DNA from: Pseudomonas cichorii
GTDB lineage: Bacteria; Pseudomonadota; Gammaproteobacteria; Pseudomonadales; Pseudomonadaceae
Assembly: GCF_018343775.1 (NCBI RefSeq)
Contig: NZ_CP074349.1
Span: 4,826,001 to 4,890,000, forward strand
Reading direction: 5' to 3'
Length of the DNA stretch: 64,000 nt
Within the stretch, counting starts at the first letter, position 1. Each line of letters starts with the position of its first letter. This document shows positions 16,401 to 26,200 of the stretch, piece after piece. Both the position numbers and the translations under genes were made by a program. A model generated the notes under the pieces. The model worked only from the letters and a program-made list of their open reading frames with translations. It was not told the origin of the DNA and searched no databases.

Positions 16401-18288
16401 GGCCGGAGCCAGTAACCCTGGCCTGCGCGAGTTCGAGACGCAACTGATCGAACAGGAGCAACAAGTCCGCGCCAGCGCAGCGGCCAACGAAGGCAAGGCA
16501 GTGATCAGCTTCACTCAGCCGTCACTGCGCCTGAGCACCTTTGGCAGCGACCCGACACTGGTGGAGGAAGACAACGGCCACTTCATCGTCCCCATGAATG
16601 CCGAGTTGACCAGGTACTGGGACATGGTCGAATCGCGTCTGTACAACCTGCGCCACAACCTGACCCTGGATGGCAAACCCTTGTCTCTGCCGCTGTTTGC
16701 CGCGCCTCTGGACCCTCGCGCCCTGCTCGCCGCCTACGCCAATGGCGCCACCGAAGGCGGTGCGGGCAGCCTGCTGGCCCAGGAAATTCCGCACTACCGC
16801 TACGCGGTGATGTTCAACCGGGCAAGTAGCGCAGTGGATAACCTGATCCAGTTCGGCAATACCCTGCTGTCGATCATCGAACGCAAGGAACAAGGGCAGT
16901 TGATGGAACTGCAACAGCAGCAGGTCTGGGAATTCGCGCAGTACGCCATCGACTTGCAGCTGGAGGCGCAGAAGGTCGAAATCGAAGCGCGCAAGGCGCT
17001 GCAAGCCGGCAAAGCCATAGCCGATGCCCGGGCCAGCTTCTACAGCAAACTGGCGGAAGAAAACGTCACTGACACAGAGATCATTGCTGCTGCATCCCAT
17101 ATGGGTGCCAAGGTGTTCAGCGGGGTGGCGGCCATCTCGTCAACTGCCGCCGCGGCGATGAAAGTAGTTCCCAACCATGGGGGAGCTCATGGTGGCCTGA
17201 TTGGCGGGATGGCCGTCGGAGCAGCAGCAGGCGGCGCTGTAGGTGGTTTTGAAATAGAGGGCATTCCCGAGATGGTCGCCATCGGCGCGCAAGCTCTCGC
17301 CACACTCGAAGATAGTATCGGTGACGCTCTGGAACGAGCGGAAATATTACGCCGCCGCCAGCAGGAGTGGGTCAATGCATACCAACAGGCGCATCTGGAA
17401 TCCGAACAGATCGTCGCACAACTGGCCGTGCATGACGCCCAGGCTCGCGTCACCGCCTTGCAGTTGCGTCAGGCTCAGGAAGCCAGACTGCAGGCCGAAG
17501 TCGTTTATGCATTTCTCAACAAACGCTTTACCAATAGCCAGCTGTACCAATGGCTCAACGGCCAGTTCTCGACTTTTTACTATCAAGCCTACGACGCCAC
17601 GTTCTCTTTGTGCCTGGCCGCCCAAGCCTGTTGGCAATACGAAATTGCCGACTACTCCACCACTTTCATTCAGCCCGCCGCCTGGAAAGACACTTGGCGT
17701 GGCCTGACCGCCGGCGAATCGCTCAAGCTGGACCTGTTGCGCATGGATGCGGCGTACCTGGCACGCAACGACCGCAAGCTGGAAATCCTCAAGACGGTGT
17801 CGGTGAAGCAGTTGCCTGTCTCCACCGAAGAAGAGCCCAGCATCAACGTCGGCTGGGATGCCGTGGTCGCCCGTCTGGCAGAGGAAGGCATCGCCGAATT
17901 CGAAATCACCCAGGCGATGCTCGACGCCGACTATCCCGGCCACTATCTACGCCGCATCAAGCGCGTCAGCGTTTCGCTGCCGGTGACCGTCGGCCCTTAT
18001 CAGGACATTCGCGCCACCCTCACGCAAACCTATAACGCCGTGCAGATGAATGGCCCGCAAGGGGCACCGAAGGAAAACATGCGCGCCAGCCAGCAGATTG
18101 CAGTGTCGACCGGCGTCGACGACGACGGCCTGTTCGTTTTCAACTTCGATGACGAGCGTTACCTGCCCTTTGAAGGCACCGGAGCAATTTCACGCTGGGC
18201 CTTGAAGTTCAGTGCCAGCCAGGAGGACATGATCGCTGCGATTACCGACATCATCGTCCACGTACGCTACACCGCGAAAAGCCGCTAA
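13432..18288 (+). CDS. TcA subunit, C-terminal half, copy 1 (TcaB-like)
   Basis: A 1618-residue protein forming the rest of TcA: central shell, receptor-binding part, pore-forming channel and TcB-binding end. It starts MSRSIDSQLNESFRDALVAYY (the ABC-toxin N-terminal region) at ATG 13432, with GGAGG 8 bases upstream. Residues from about 415 to 739 are unrelated to those of the tandem copy and are probably receptor-binding. Around residues 1240-1285 a Gly/Ala-rich stretch ('GGLIGGMAVGAAAGGAVGGF') sits inside long coiled-coil helices, as at the tip of the TcA channel. The C-terminal part ('SLCLAAQACWQYEIADY', 'GLTAGESLKLDLLRMDAAYL') is the TcB-binding domain. It follows tcaA by 46 bases. Confidence 0.9.
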   Translation: MSRSIDSQLNESFRDALVAYYLGEVVPNSPLLRSLGLDQRLKTANDLYEFFLIDNQVINEVETSYVASAIGSIQQFINGALMGMEPGYDLLRPTEANFVEWRERSSQYPIWAANMQLALYPETFISPALRLKKSGYFENLENDINQNKISIDTTQEAVKSYLASFEEVANLTVINGYIDTERFAEGKYYFIGRSRAENIYYWRMVDMNERAYKEGTEGPKYDYPTPGAWSDWKRAEIGVNANTIERTLRPVFFNNRLFVTWVDMIPVSEEIEVTLPTESIKPGTDGSIPIIPPPPPTSTPKVRLLFNMSYKKYDDSWSAPLIYMDVTSLKTFTFADKPVNLETDLNSIAVFDVSASPESLFIAIYAGEHLVSGDTDGSTSDYALLETAFVDKNFNKERSFPKDGYVEENYNGADAEPNESRIRKTCWALALKNKGNFQFTWSVHIGLKPIITKPALPGSADWDYNGWQSRIRAMEDPAIQQPTLDHASSTIRLTSDINADIIPESGDNAPEPMTIDITFHFRGAPHTNLHLIVGKKEGIYNKLLPGSLITFLPTEAVPNFLSVQFSAYISHDIRLPIELIDFIRNPNHLPYVFGIDSRTIDATDGYINHYLTRLVRHETLYDIDDIKAGLVMMELLIPFQCNVTIEASNTNPEITLHQYMSHPQNMALPYGPQKIITKTQDHENLFTPTPQSITIPFNKATLLPTLPATFMEGSKKFYITHGVGINTKKDQEWIGSAIKSTEIELTWESEGGVDPIAPKINKRTDPLLGIAEYIDFSASTIKFSDGSSSDERDPIRMNTLFARELINKANIALEALLSWGTQQLPEPPIGEETAPSKMDFKGANGLYFWELFLHLPFMISHRLNLELRLNEAEFWLGFIFDPGRKENSSTGAPAYWNVRPLTELPDPDYFMRAPIDPDGIAASDPVRYQKAVYFHYIKNLIDRGDMAYRQVTPDSLGEAKLWYVRILDLLGPRPDAVITSQWTPIKLGDLAGASNPGLREFETQLIEQEQQVRASAAANEGKAVISFTQPSLRLSTFGSDPTLVEEDNGHFIVPMNAELTRYWDMVESRLYNLRHNLTLDGKPLSLPLFAAPLDPRALLAAYANGATEGGAGSLLAQEIPHYRYAVMFNRASSAVDNLIQFGNTLLSIIERKEQGQLMELQQQQVWEFAQYAIDLQLEAQKVEIEARKALQAGKAIADARASFYSKLAEENVTDTEIIAAASHMGAKVFSGVAAISSTAAAAMKVVPNHGGAHGGLIGGMAVGAAAGGAVGGFEIEGIPEMVAIGAQALATLEDSIGDALERAEILRRRQQEWVNAYQQAHLESEQIVAQLAVHDAQARVTALQLRQAQEARLQAEVVYAFLNKRFTNSQLYQWLNGQFSTFYYQAYDATFSLCLAAQACWQYEIADYSTTFIQPAAWKDTWRGLTAGESLKLDLLRMDAAYLARNDRKLEILKTVSVKQLPVSTEEEPSINVGWDAVVARLAEEGIAEFEITQAMLDADYPGHYLRRIKRVSVSLPVTVGPYQDIRATLTQTYNAVQMNGPQGAPKENMRASQQIAVSTGVDDDGLFVFNFDDERYLPFEGTGAISRWALKFSASQEDMIAAITDIIVHVRYTAKSR
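15649..16898 (+). repeat. 1250-base block nearly identical in both tcaB copies (copy 1)
   Basis: This block matches 20571-21820 almost base for base over the same length; I noticed a single difference near 15718/20641. It begins exactly where the divergent middle segment ends and stops in the helix region. Sequence outside it shows scattered silent and amino-acid changes, so the block looks homogenised by gene conversion. Confidence 0.85.
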
Positions 18289-18289
18289 T

Positions 18290-18328
18290 GAAGACGTCAG
18301 TAATGCCGTCATGGCGGCCAATAGCTGA
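18290..18328 (+). pseudogene. 3' remnant of a second tcaA gene between the tcaB copies
   Basis: This spacer reads GAA GAC GTC AGT AAT GCC GTC ATG GCG GCC AAT AGC TGA, i.e. EDVSNAVMAANS*, aligning with the end of TcaA, KKVGDAVMGASR*. The downstream 45 bases up to the next start also match the tcaA-tcaB junction, including ACTGAACGAACGGA and CATGGAGGCTCCAAAT. Homology begins right at the stop codon of tcaB copy 1, so this is the junction of the tandem duplication. Confidence 0.8.
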
Positions 18329-18374
18329 GTACTGAACGAACGGATCTTCATCAATTGCCATGGAGGCTCCAAAT

Positions 18375-21300
18375 ATGTCTCGCTCCATTGATAGCCAGCT
18401 CAACGAATCCTTTCGGGATGCACTGGTCGCTTATTACCTGGGTGAGGTGGTTCCCAATTCCCCTTTACTGAGGAGTCTGGGTCTGGACCAACGCCTGAAA
18501 ACTGCCAACGATCTGTATGAGTTTTTCCTGATCGACAATCAGGTCATCAATGAAGTCGAAACCAGTTACGTGGCCTCAGCCATCGGCAGTATTCAGCAGT
18601 TCATCAACGGAACATTGATGGGCATGGAGCCCGGCTATGACCTGTTGCAACCCACCGAAGCAAACTTCGTCGAATGGCGCGAGCGCAGCAGCCAGTACCC
18701 GATCTGGGCCGCCAACATGCAACTGGCGCTCTACCCGGAAACCTTCATTTCCCCGGCCTTGCGGTTGAAGAAATCCGGTTACTTCAAAAATCTGGAAAAC
18801 GATATCAACCAGAACAAGATCAGTATCGATACGACACAGGAAGCCGTGAAGTCCTACCTCGCCAGTTTCGAGGAAGTGGCGAACCTGACCATCATCAATG
18901 GTTATATCGATACGGAGCGTTTTGCTGAAGGCAAGTATTACTTCATTGGCAAGTCTCGCGCCGAGAATATCTATTACTGGCGCACGGTCGATATGAACGA
19001 GCGGGCCTACAAGGAAGGCACTGAAGGCCCCAAACACGACTACCCGACGCCTGGTGCATGGTCGGACTGGAAGCGGGCAGAAATCGGGGTCAATGCCAAT
19101 ACTCTGGAGCGCACCCTTCGCCCGGTATTTTTCAATAACCGGCTGTTCGTGACCTGGGTGGATATGATTCCTGTGTCGGAAGAGATTGAAGTGACACTGC
19201 CAACAGAAAGTATCAAACCCGGTACAGATGGCAGCATTCCCATTATTCCGCCACCCCCACCGACATCCACCCCCAAGGTGCGCCTGCTCTTCAATATCTC
19301 GTACAAGAAATATGATGACTCCTGGAGCGCACCACTGATTTACATGGACATCACGTCACTCAAAACTTTTACCCGGGCAGGCAAGACGGTCAACCTTGAA
19401 AACGATCTGAACAGCATTGCCGTGTTTGATCTTTCAGCTTCACCGGAATCCCTGTTTATCGCGATCTATGCCGGTGAACATCTGGTCAGTGGTGATATGG
19501 ACGGATCCACCTCAGATTACGCACTGCTTGAAACCGCGTTAATTGACAAAAACTTCAATAAGGAAAGATCGTTTCCCAAAGACGGTTTTGTCGATGACAA
19601 CTATGACAGTACAAAAGCCGAACCTAATGAAAATCAAATTCGTAAAATCTGTTGGGCACTGGCACTGAAGAACAAGGGGAATTTTCAGTTTACGTGGAAT
19701 ATCCGTATCGGATTCAAAACTGTAAAAACAACTGCTCCCACACCCGAGAGCCCGTGGTGGAATTATGAAAGCCTTCAAGAAAAAATAGAAAACATGGAGC
19801 CAAAATACTCCCCGACCATTGACTATGCACTATCAACAATCAGACTTACTACGGCCATAAGCTCCGACATACAAATACCCATCGAGACTATGGATATCGA
19901 ATTCACCAATGATACCATGGGTGTATGGAAACTCACGCTAGTACTCGCACCTCGCGAAGAAGGACTGGTGAGACTTGCTACAGGATCCACACTTCATATA
20001 GAGCCATTAGTCAGCCTGGAAAGTCACATCTCGTTCGACATGCTTTACAACAATGAAGAGCTGTTTTTAGGGCTTATGAACTTTCTGCTCGACCCTGACC
20101 ACTCGCATTACAGTGTCAAGACTGTCGCGGGCAAGGTAACTACAGTAGATCTTGAAAACGGGTTTGTCATGCCCAGCACCATTGATATTCTAATGGGTAA
20201 CACGGCCATTGACCCAACACTCATAACATCAGGATGTATAAACCTGCTGGACTCCGAAACAACACACACCTACAGCGCATCTTATGGGCCACTGGAAGGA
20301 TATACACACTACAGTTTAAATCAAGAGTTCATGATACCTCTGGACATGAAGCTTCCATACGCCGACCAAAAAAAAATCAAATACAGTGCCCCCCAAGACT
20401 CGTTAATCAGCCCGAGTCTTTTCACCGTTGATATACCTTTTGACAAGTCTACCCTGCTCCCAAAACTGGAAGGCACCACATTTATCGAAAACCAAAAAAA
20501 ATTCTATATAACTCATGGAACAGGAGTAGATGAAAAAAGCTCGGGGGAGAGTGTAGGTGACGCAATGAAGTCCACCGAAATAGAACTCACCTGGGAATCC
20601 GAAGGCGGCGTCGACCCTATCGCCCCCAAAATCAACAAACGCACCGATCCACTGCTGGGCATCGCCGAATACATCGACTTCTCTGCCTCCACCATAAAAT
20701 TCAGCGACGGTTCCTCCAGCGACGAGCGCGACCCGATCCGCATGAACACCCTGTTTGCCCGTGAATTGATCAACAAGGCCAATATCGCCCTGGAAGCGCT
20801 GTTGTCCTGGGGTACTCAGCAGTTGCCGGAACCACCGATTGGCGAAGAAACCGCCCCCAGCAAGATGGACTTCAAAGGGGCCAACGGCCTGTACTTCTGG
20901 GAGCTGTTCCTGCATCTGCCGTTCATGATTTCCCACCGCCTGAATCTGGAGCTGCGGCTCAACGAAGCCGAGTTCTGGCTGGGATTCATCTTCGATCCGG
21001 GACGCAAGGAAAACTCCAGCACCGGCGCGCCAGCCTACTGGAATGTCCGCCCGCTGACCGAGCTGCCGGACCCGGACTATTTCATGCGTGCCCCCATCGA
21101 CCCGGATGGCATCGCCGCCAGCGACCCGGTCCGTTATCAAAAGGCCGTCTACTTCCACTACATCAAGAACCTGATCGACCGTGGCGACATGGCCTATCGA
21201 CAAGTGACGCCCGACAGCCTTGGCGAAGCCAAGCTGTGGTACGTGCGCATCCTCGACCTGCTCGGCCCGCGGCCCGATGCCGTGATCACCAGCCAGTGGA

Positions 21301-23210
21301 CACCGATCAAACTGGGGGATCTGGCCGGAGCCAGTAACCCTGGCCTGCGCGAGTTCGAGACGCAACTGATCGAACAGGAGCAACAAGTCCGCGCCAGCGC
21401 AGCGGCCAACGAAGGCAAGGCAGTGATCAGCTTCACTCAGCCGTCACTGCGCCTGAGCACCTTTGGCAGCGACCCGACACTGGTGGAGGAAGACAACGGC
21501 CACTTCATCGTCCCCATGAATGCCGAGTTGACCAGGTACTGGGACATGGTCGAATCGCGTCTGTACAACCTGCGCCACAACCTGACCCTGGATGGCAAAC
21601 CCTTGTCTCTGCCGCTGTTTGCCGCGCCTCTGGACCCTCGCGCCCTGCTCGCCGCCTACGCCAATGGCGCCACCGAAGGCGGTGCGGGCAGCCTGCTGGC
21701 CCAGGAAATTCCGCACTACCGCTACGCGGTGATGTTCAACCGGGCAAGTAGCGCAGTGGATAACCTGATCCAGTTCGGCAATACCCTGCTGTCGATCATC
21801 GAACGCAAGGAACAAGGGCAACTGATAGAACTGCAACAGCAGCAAGCGTGGAAGTTTGCGCAGTACGCCATCGACTTGCAGTTGGAAGCTCAAAAGGTCG
21901 AAATCGAAGCGCGCAAGGCGCTGCAAGCCGCCAAGGCCATAGCCGATGCCCGGGCCAGCTTCTACGGCAAGCTGGCGGATGAGAATGTCACTGACATTGA
22001 GATCGATGCGGCTGTTTCTCATATGAAGGCCAGAGTGGCAAGCGGCAGCGCATCGGTCTCGAAGGCTGTTGCTGCAGCACTGAAACCCGTCCCCAACCAT
22101 CTGGGAGTTCATTCAGGCGCAGTTGCCGGGTACGTATGCGGGGCCGCAACCGGCATGGCAGGAGGAGGATTCCAGCTTGAAGGTATTCCTCAAATGGTTG
22201 CCATCGGCGCAGAGGGTCTCGCCACACTCGAAGACAGCATCGGCACCGCTCTGGAACATACGGAGTTTTTCCGGCGTCGTTTGCAGGAGTGGGAAAACTC
22301 TCGTGATCAGGCCAGGCTGGAATCGGAGCACATCGACACGCAACTGGCCGTGCATGACGCACAGACCCGCATCACCGCCCTGCAACTTCGTCAGGCCCAG
22401 GAAGCGAAGAAACAGGCCGAAGTCATTTATGCATTCCTCAACAAGCGCTTCACCCACAGCCAGCTGTACCAATGGCTCAACGGCCAGTTCTCGACCTTTT
22501 ACTATCAGGCTTACGACGCCACTTTCTCTCTATGCCTGGCAGCCCAAGCCTGTTGGCAATACGAAATTGCCGACTACGCGACCACCTTCATCAAGCCCGC
22601 CGCGTGGAAAGACGCCTGGCGTGGCCTGACCGCTGGCGAATCGCTCAAGCTGAACCTGTTGCGCATGGATGCGGCGTATCTGACGCGCAACGACCGCAAG
22701 CTGGAAATCATCAAGACGGTTTCAGTGAAGCAATTGCCTGTCTCCACCGAAGAGGCCCCCAGCATCAATCCTGGCTGGGACGCCGTGGTCGCTCGCCTGG
22801 CAGAGGAAGGCATCGCCGAATTCGAGATCACCCAGGCGATGCTCGACGCCGACTATCCCGGCCACTACCTGCGCCGCATCAAGCGCGTCAGCGTTTCGCT
22901 GCCGGTGACAGTAGGCCCTTATCAGGATATCCGCGCCATCCTCACGCAAACCTACAGCGCCGTACAGATGAATGGTCCGCAAGGGGCGCTGAAGGAAAAC
23001 ATGCGCGCCAGCCAGCAGATTGCGGTTTCAACCGGCGTCGATGACGACGGCATATTCGTTTTCAACTTCGATGACGAGCGCTATCTGCCCTATGAAGGCA
23101 CCGGAGCGATTTCCCGTTGGGCCTTGCAGTTCAGTGCCAGCCAGGAGGGCATGATCGCCTCGATCACCGACATCATCGTACACGTGCGCTACACCGCGAA
23201 AAGCAGCTGA
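18375..23210 (+). CDS. TcA subunit, C-terminal half, copy 2 (TcaB-like)
   Basis: A 1611-residue tandem paralogue of the previous protein, with identical first residues and ribosome site (GGAGG before ATG 18375). About residues 1-415 are some 95% identical to copy 1. Residues about 415-732 have no clear similarity beyond short ends ('TMDIEFTNDTMGVWKLTLVL' against copy 1 'TIDITFHFRGAPHTNLHLIV'). The next 415 residues are identical. The pore-tip segment differs again ('SGAVAGYVCGAATGMAGGGF'), and the TcB-binding end is about 95% identical. It could form an alternative TcA with a different target receptor while still docking on the same TcB. It ends 18 bases before the TcB gene. Confidence 0.9.
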   Translation: MSRSIDSQLNESFRDALVAYYLGEVVPNSPLLRSLGLDQRLKTANDLYEFFLIDNQVINEVETSYVASAIGSIQQFINGTLMGMEPGYDLLQPTEANFVEWRERSSQYPIWAANMQLALYPETFISPALRLKKSGYFKNLENDINQNKISIDTTQEAVKSYLASFEEVANLTIINGYIDTERFAEGKYYFIGKSRAENIYYWRTVDMNERAYKEGTEGPKHDYPTPGAWSDWKRAEIGVNANTLERTLRPVFFNNRLFVTWVDMIPVSEEIEVTLPTESIKPGTDGSIPIIPPPPPTSTPKVRLLFNISYKKYDDSWSAPLIYMDITSLKTFTRAGKTVNLENDLNSIAVFDLSASPESLFIAIYAGEHLVSGDMDGSTSDYALLETALIDKNFNKERSFPKDGFVDDNYDSTKAEPNENQIRKICWALALKNKGNFQFTWNIRIGFKTVKTTAPTPESPWWNYESLQEKIENMEPKYSPTIDYALSTIRLTTAISSDIQIPIETMDIEFTNDTMGVWKLTLVLAPREEGLVRLATGSTLHIEPLVSLESHISFDMLYNNEELFLGLMNFLLDPDHSHYSVKTVAGKVTTVDLENGFVMPSTIDILMGNTAIDPTLITSGCINLLDSETTHTYSASYGPLEGYTHYSLNQEFMIPLDMKLPYADQKKIKYSAPQDSLISPSLFTVDIPFDKSTLLPKLEGTTFIENQKKFYITHGTGVDEKSSGESVGDAMKSTEIELTWESEGGVDPIAPKINKRTDPLLGIAEYIDFSASTIKFSDGSSSDERDPIRMNTLFARELINKANIALEALLSWGTQQLPEPPIGEETAPSKMDFKGANGLYFWELFLHLPFMISHRLNLELRLNEAEFWLGFIFDPGRKENSSTGAPAYWNVRPLTELPDPDYFMRAPIDPDGIAASDPVRYQKAVYFHYIKNLIDRGDMAYRQVTPDSLGEAKLWYVRILDLLGPRPDAVITSQWTPIKLGDLAGASNPGLREFETQLIEQEQQVRASAAANEGKAVISFTQPSLRLSTFGSDPTLVEEDNGHFIVPMNAELTRYWDMVESRLYNLRHNLTLDGKPLSLPLFAAPLDPRALLAAYANGATEGGAGSLLAQEIPHYRYAVMFNRASSAVDNLIQFGNTLLSIIERKEQGQLIELQQQQAWKFAQYAIDLQLEAQKVEIEARKALQAAKAIADARASFYGKLADENVTDIEIDAAVSHMKARVASGSASVSKAVAAALKPVPNHLGVHSGAVAGYVCGAATGMAGGGFQLEGIPQMVAIGAEGLATLEDSIGTALEHTEFFRRRLQEWENSRDQARLESEHIDTQLAVHDAQTRITALQLRQAQEAKKQAEVIYAFLNKRFTHSQLYQWLNGQFSTFYYQAYDATFSLCLAAQACWQYEIADYATTFIKPAAWKDAWRGLTAGESLKLNLLRMDAAYLTRNDRKLEIIKTVSVKQLPVSTEEAPSINPGWDAVVARLAEEGIAEFEITQAMLDADYPGHYLRRIKRVSVSLPVTVGPYQDIRAILTQTYSAVQMNGPQGALKENMRASQQIAVSTGVDDDGIFVFNFDDERYLPYEGTGAISRWALQFSASQEGMIASITDIIVHVRYTAKSS
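20571..21820 (+). repeat. 1250-base block nearly identical in both tcaB copies (copy 2)
   Basis: Partner of 15649-16898. It encodes the segment from 'STEIELTWESEGG' to 'ERKEQGQL' with no amino-acid change. The sharp edge with the variable segment makes this a likely crossover zone. Confidence 0.85.
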
Positions 23211-23228
23211 CAACGGAGAGCCAGAGCC

Positions 23229-26200
23229 ATGGACGCTCAAGCACAATCGCAACAACCATCGCAGCCGGCAGTCGCGACGCCCTCGCTGCCCAAAGGGGGT
23301 GGGGCCATTCAAAGTATTGGCAAAAGCTGGGGGGCCGTTGGCAGCAACGGTTCGGCGTCTCTGGAAATCGCCTTGCCTGTAAGCCCTGGTCGAGGCTATG
23401 ACCCTGCGCTCTCGCTCAGATACCAAAGCACCATCGGCAATGGCCTGTTCGGTATTGGCTGGAGCCTGAACCTCGGCTGCGTGGCGCGGCGGGCCAGCAA
23501 AGGCGTGCCCGGCTACAACGACGATGATCTGATCCTCGGCCCCAATGGCGAAGCCTGGTTGCCGGAGCGCGACGCCAATGGTGTCATCCAGTTCACCAGT
23601 GCCAGCAGCTATAACGGCCATGATCTGGGCAAGACGTATCAAGTGGTTCGCTATTTCGCCAGGATCGAAGGCGCGTTCGAGCGAATAGAACACTGGCGCA
23701 TCGACCCGGTCGATCCGGGTTTCTGGCTGATTCACGGTGCCGACGGCAGCCTGCATTTCTACGGCAAGAAATCCAGTTCACGCAGCACCGACCCGGCCGA
23801 CGCCAACCGGGTCGCCGAGTGGCTGCTGGAAGAAAGCATGAATGCCACGGGCGAACATATTCTCTACGAGTACAAGGCCGAGGACGAAGCCGGCCTGCCC
23901 GATGATTATCCTCGGGACTTCATTGCCCAGTGTTATCTGTGGCGGGTGCGTTATGGCAACGCCAAGGCCCATCCGGTGCTGTACCTGTGGGACGAAGACT
24001 CGCTGGAAAACCTGGAGTGGCACTTCGACCTGCTGTTCGACTATGGCGAACGCAGCATCGATCCAAAGACCATACCGACCTATGCGGAGCAGGCTGAATG
24101 GCCGGTGCGCAGCGACCCGCACTCCAGCTTTGCCTATGGCTTCGAGCTGGGCAACCTGCGGCTGTGTCAGCAAGTCCTGATGTTTCATCACTTTGCGGAC
24201 GAACTGGAGGAGTCACCCTTGCTGGTCCAGCGCCTGCTGCTGGAATACAAACAGACCACTCTCAAATACAACGCGCTGGTCGGTGCGCATTCACAGGCCT
24301 GGGACGGGACAGCAATGCATCAACTCCAACAGCAGCCCACCCTGCAATTTACCTACAGCGAATTCGATAGCAAAAACGACATTTACAAACCAATGGATTC
24401 GATGCCGGGCCTCAATGACGGCCAGCGCTATCAGATGGCCGATTTGTACGGCGATGGCTTGCCCGGCGTGCTCTATAAAGAGGACAAGAGCTGGCGCTAT
24501 CGGGAACCGGTACGCGCTGATACAGGCGGTGCGGATGCCGTAGCGTACGGTCCGTGGCAGGAGTTGCCCAAAATCCCGACTGCCGACTCAAACACACCGG
24601 TACGCCAGGCGCTCACCGACATGACCGGCGACGGACGGCTGGACTGGATCGTTGCCCAGCCCGGCATGTCCGGTTTCTTCACACTCAAGCCGGACCGGAG
24701 CTGGTCAAGCTTTGCGAGCTTCGCGGCCTTCCCGCCCGAGTTCTTTAATCCTCAGGGGCAGATGGCCGATCTGGTGGGTAACGGGCTTTCGGATCTGGCC
24801 TTGATCGGCCCACGCAGCGTTCGGCTGTATGCCAATCGCCGGGCGGCGGGCTTCGCAGCACCGACTGACGTCACACATGACGATGACCGCTTGCCACTGC
24901 TCAGCGACAGCCCCAATGAACTGGTGGCATTCGCCGACTTGCTGGGCACCGGGCAGCAGCATCTGATCCGCATTCGGCACAATGAAGTCCGCTTCTGGCC
25001 AAATCTGGGGCATGGGCGTTTCGGCAAGGGCCAGCTGTTCGCCAGCTTGCCGTTCAGCTATGAAGCATTCGATTCGAGCCGGATTCTACTGGCCGACATG
25101 GATGGCTCCGGAGCCAGCGACCTGCTTTACCTTGAACCTGACGGTATTCAGGTTTTCATGAACGAAGGCGGCAATGCTTTTGCAGCACCCTTCCAGCAAG
25201 TCTGGCCCGATGGGATGCACTATGACCGCTTCTGTCAGGTCAGTGCCGCCGACCTGCAAGGCCTGGGTTTTTCCAGCCTGGTCATCACCGCACCGCACAT
25301 GCAACCGCGCCACTGGACCATACACTACGCCGCAAACGCGATGGGCACGCAGCATAAGCCCTACATGCTCAAAGCCACGGACAACCATATGGGCGCGACA
25401 GGTGAAGTGACTTATCGCAGCTCGGCCCAGGAATGGCTGGATGAGAAAAAGGACTTGCTTGCGGAAGGCAAGGCCGCTGTCTCGCATCTGCCATTTCCGG
25501 TTCATGTGGTGGTCAAACAAACCCAGAAAGACCTGGTGACGGGCAACACACTGACCCAACTGTTCCAGTATCGACATGGCTTTTACGATCCTCGCGAACG
25601 GGAGTTCCGTGGTTTCGGCCGGGTCTTGCAGACCGACACCGAAACACCGCCCCAGCAGCAGGAAGGCTTTACCGCGCCAGTACTGAGCAAAACCTGGTTT
25701 CATACCGGACGCGACCCACAGCAGTCTTACGACGACTACGACACCCGCGATCCGCAGGCAGTGCCGCTGGGTGAACATCTGCTGTCCCGCTACGACTCTG
25801 CGACCCAGACCGAGCAACTGATCAGTGAACCTGACCAGGCCGCTCGCTGGGCAATGGCCCGCGCACTCAGCGGTTCGCCATTGCGCACAGAAGTCTCAAG
25901 CACGGACGGCGTGCTGTATTCCGTACAAGCGCAACGCTATCTGGTACGCCAGCTTCAGCCACGATCACCACATCAGCCTTACGCCTTGATGATGCCGATG
26001 GCGCTGGAATCCATCACTTATCAATACGAGGCCGAGCAGCTTGATGACCCTATGTGCCAGCATCAGTTGAACCTGGCCTGGGACCATTACGGCACCGTGA
26101 CTTACGCCGTAACGGTGAGCTATGCACGGCGCAAGAAGCCGCAGGATACGCCACCTTTCGAAGACCCCTGGCAGCAACAATGGTGGCAGGCGTCCCATGA

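Noticed and set aside
20403..21386. Long minus-strand frame opposite tcaB copy 2 (and its twin at 15571-16464)
   Set aside because: Both are mirror frames of the duplicated block; their similarity only reflects the repeat.
13432..23210. The tandem tcaB pair as an assembly error
   Set aside because: The copies differ in a 300-residue segment, in the pore tip and by many silent changes, and have different spacers, so they are real paralogues. An error limited to the 1250-base block cannot be excluded without reads.
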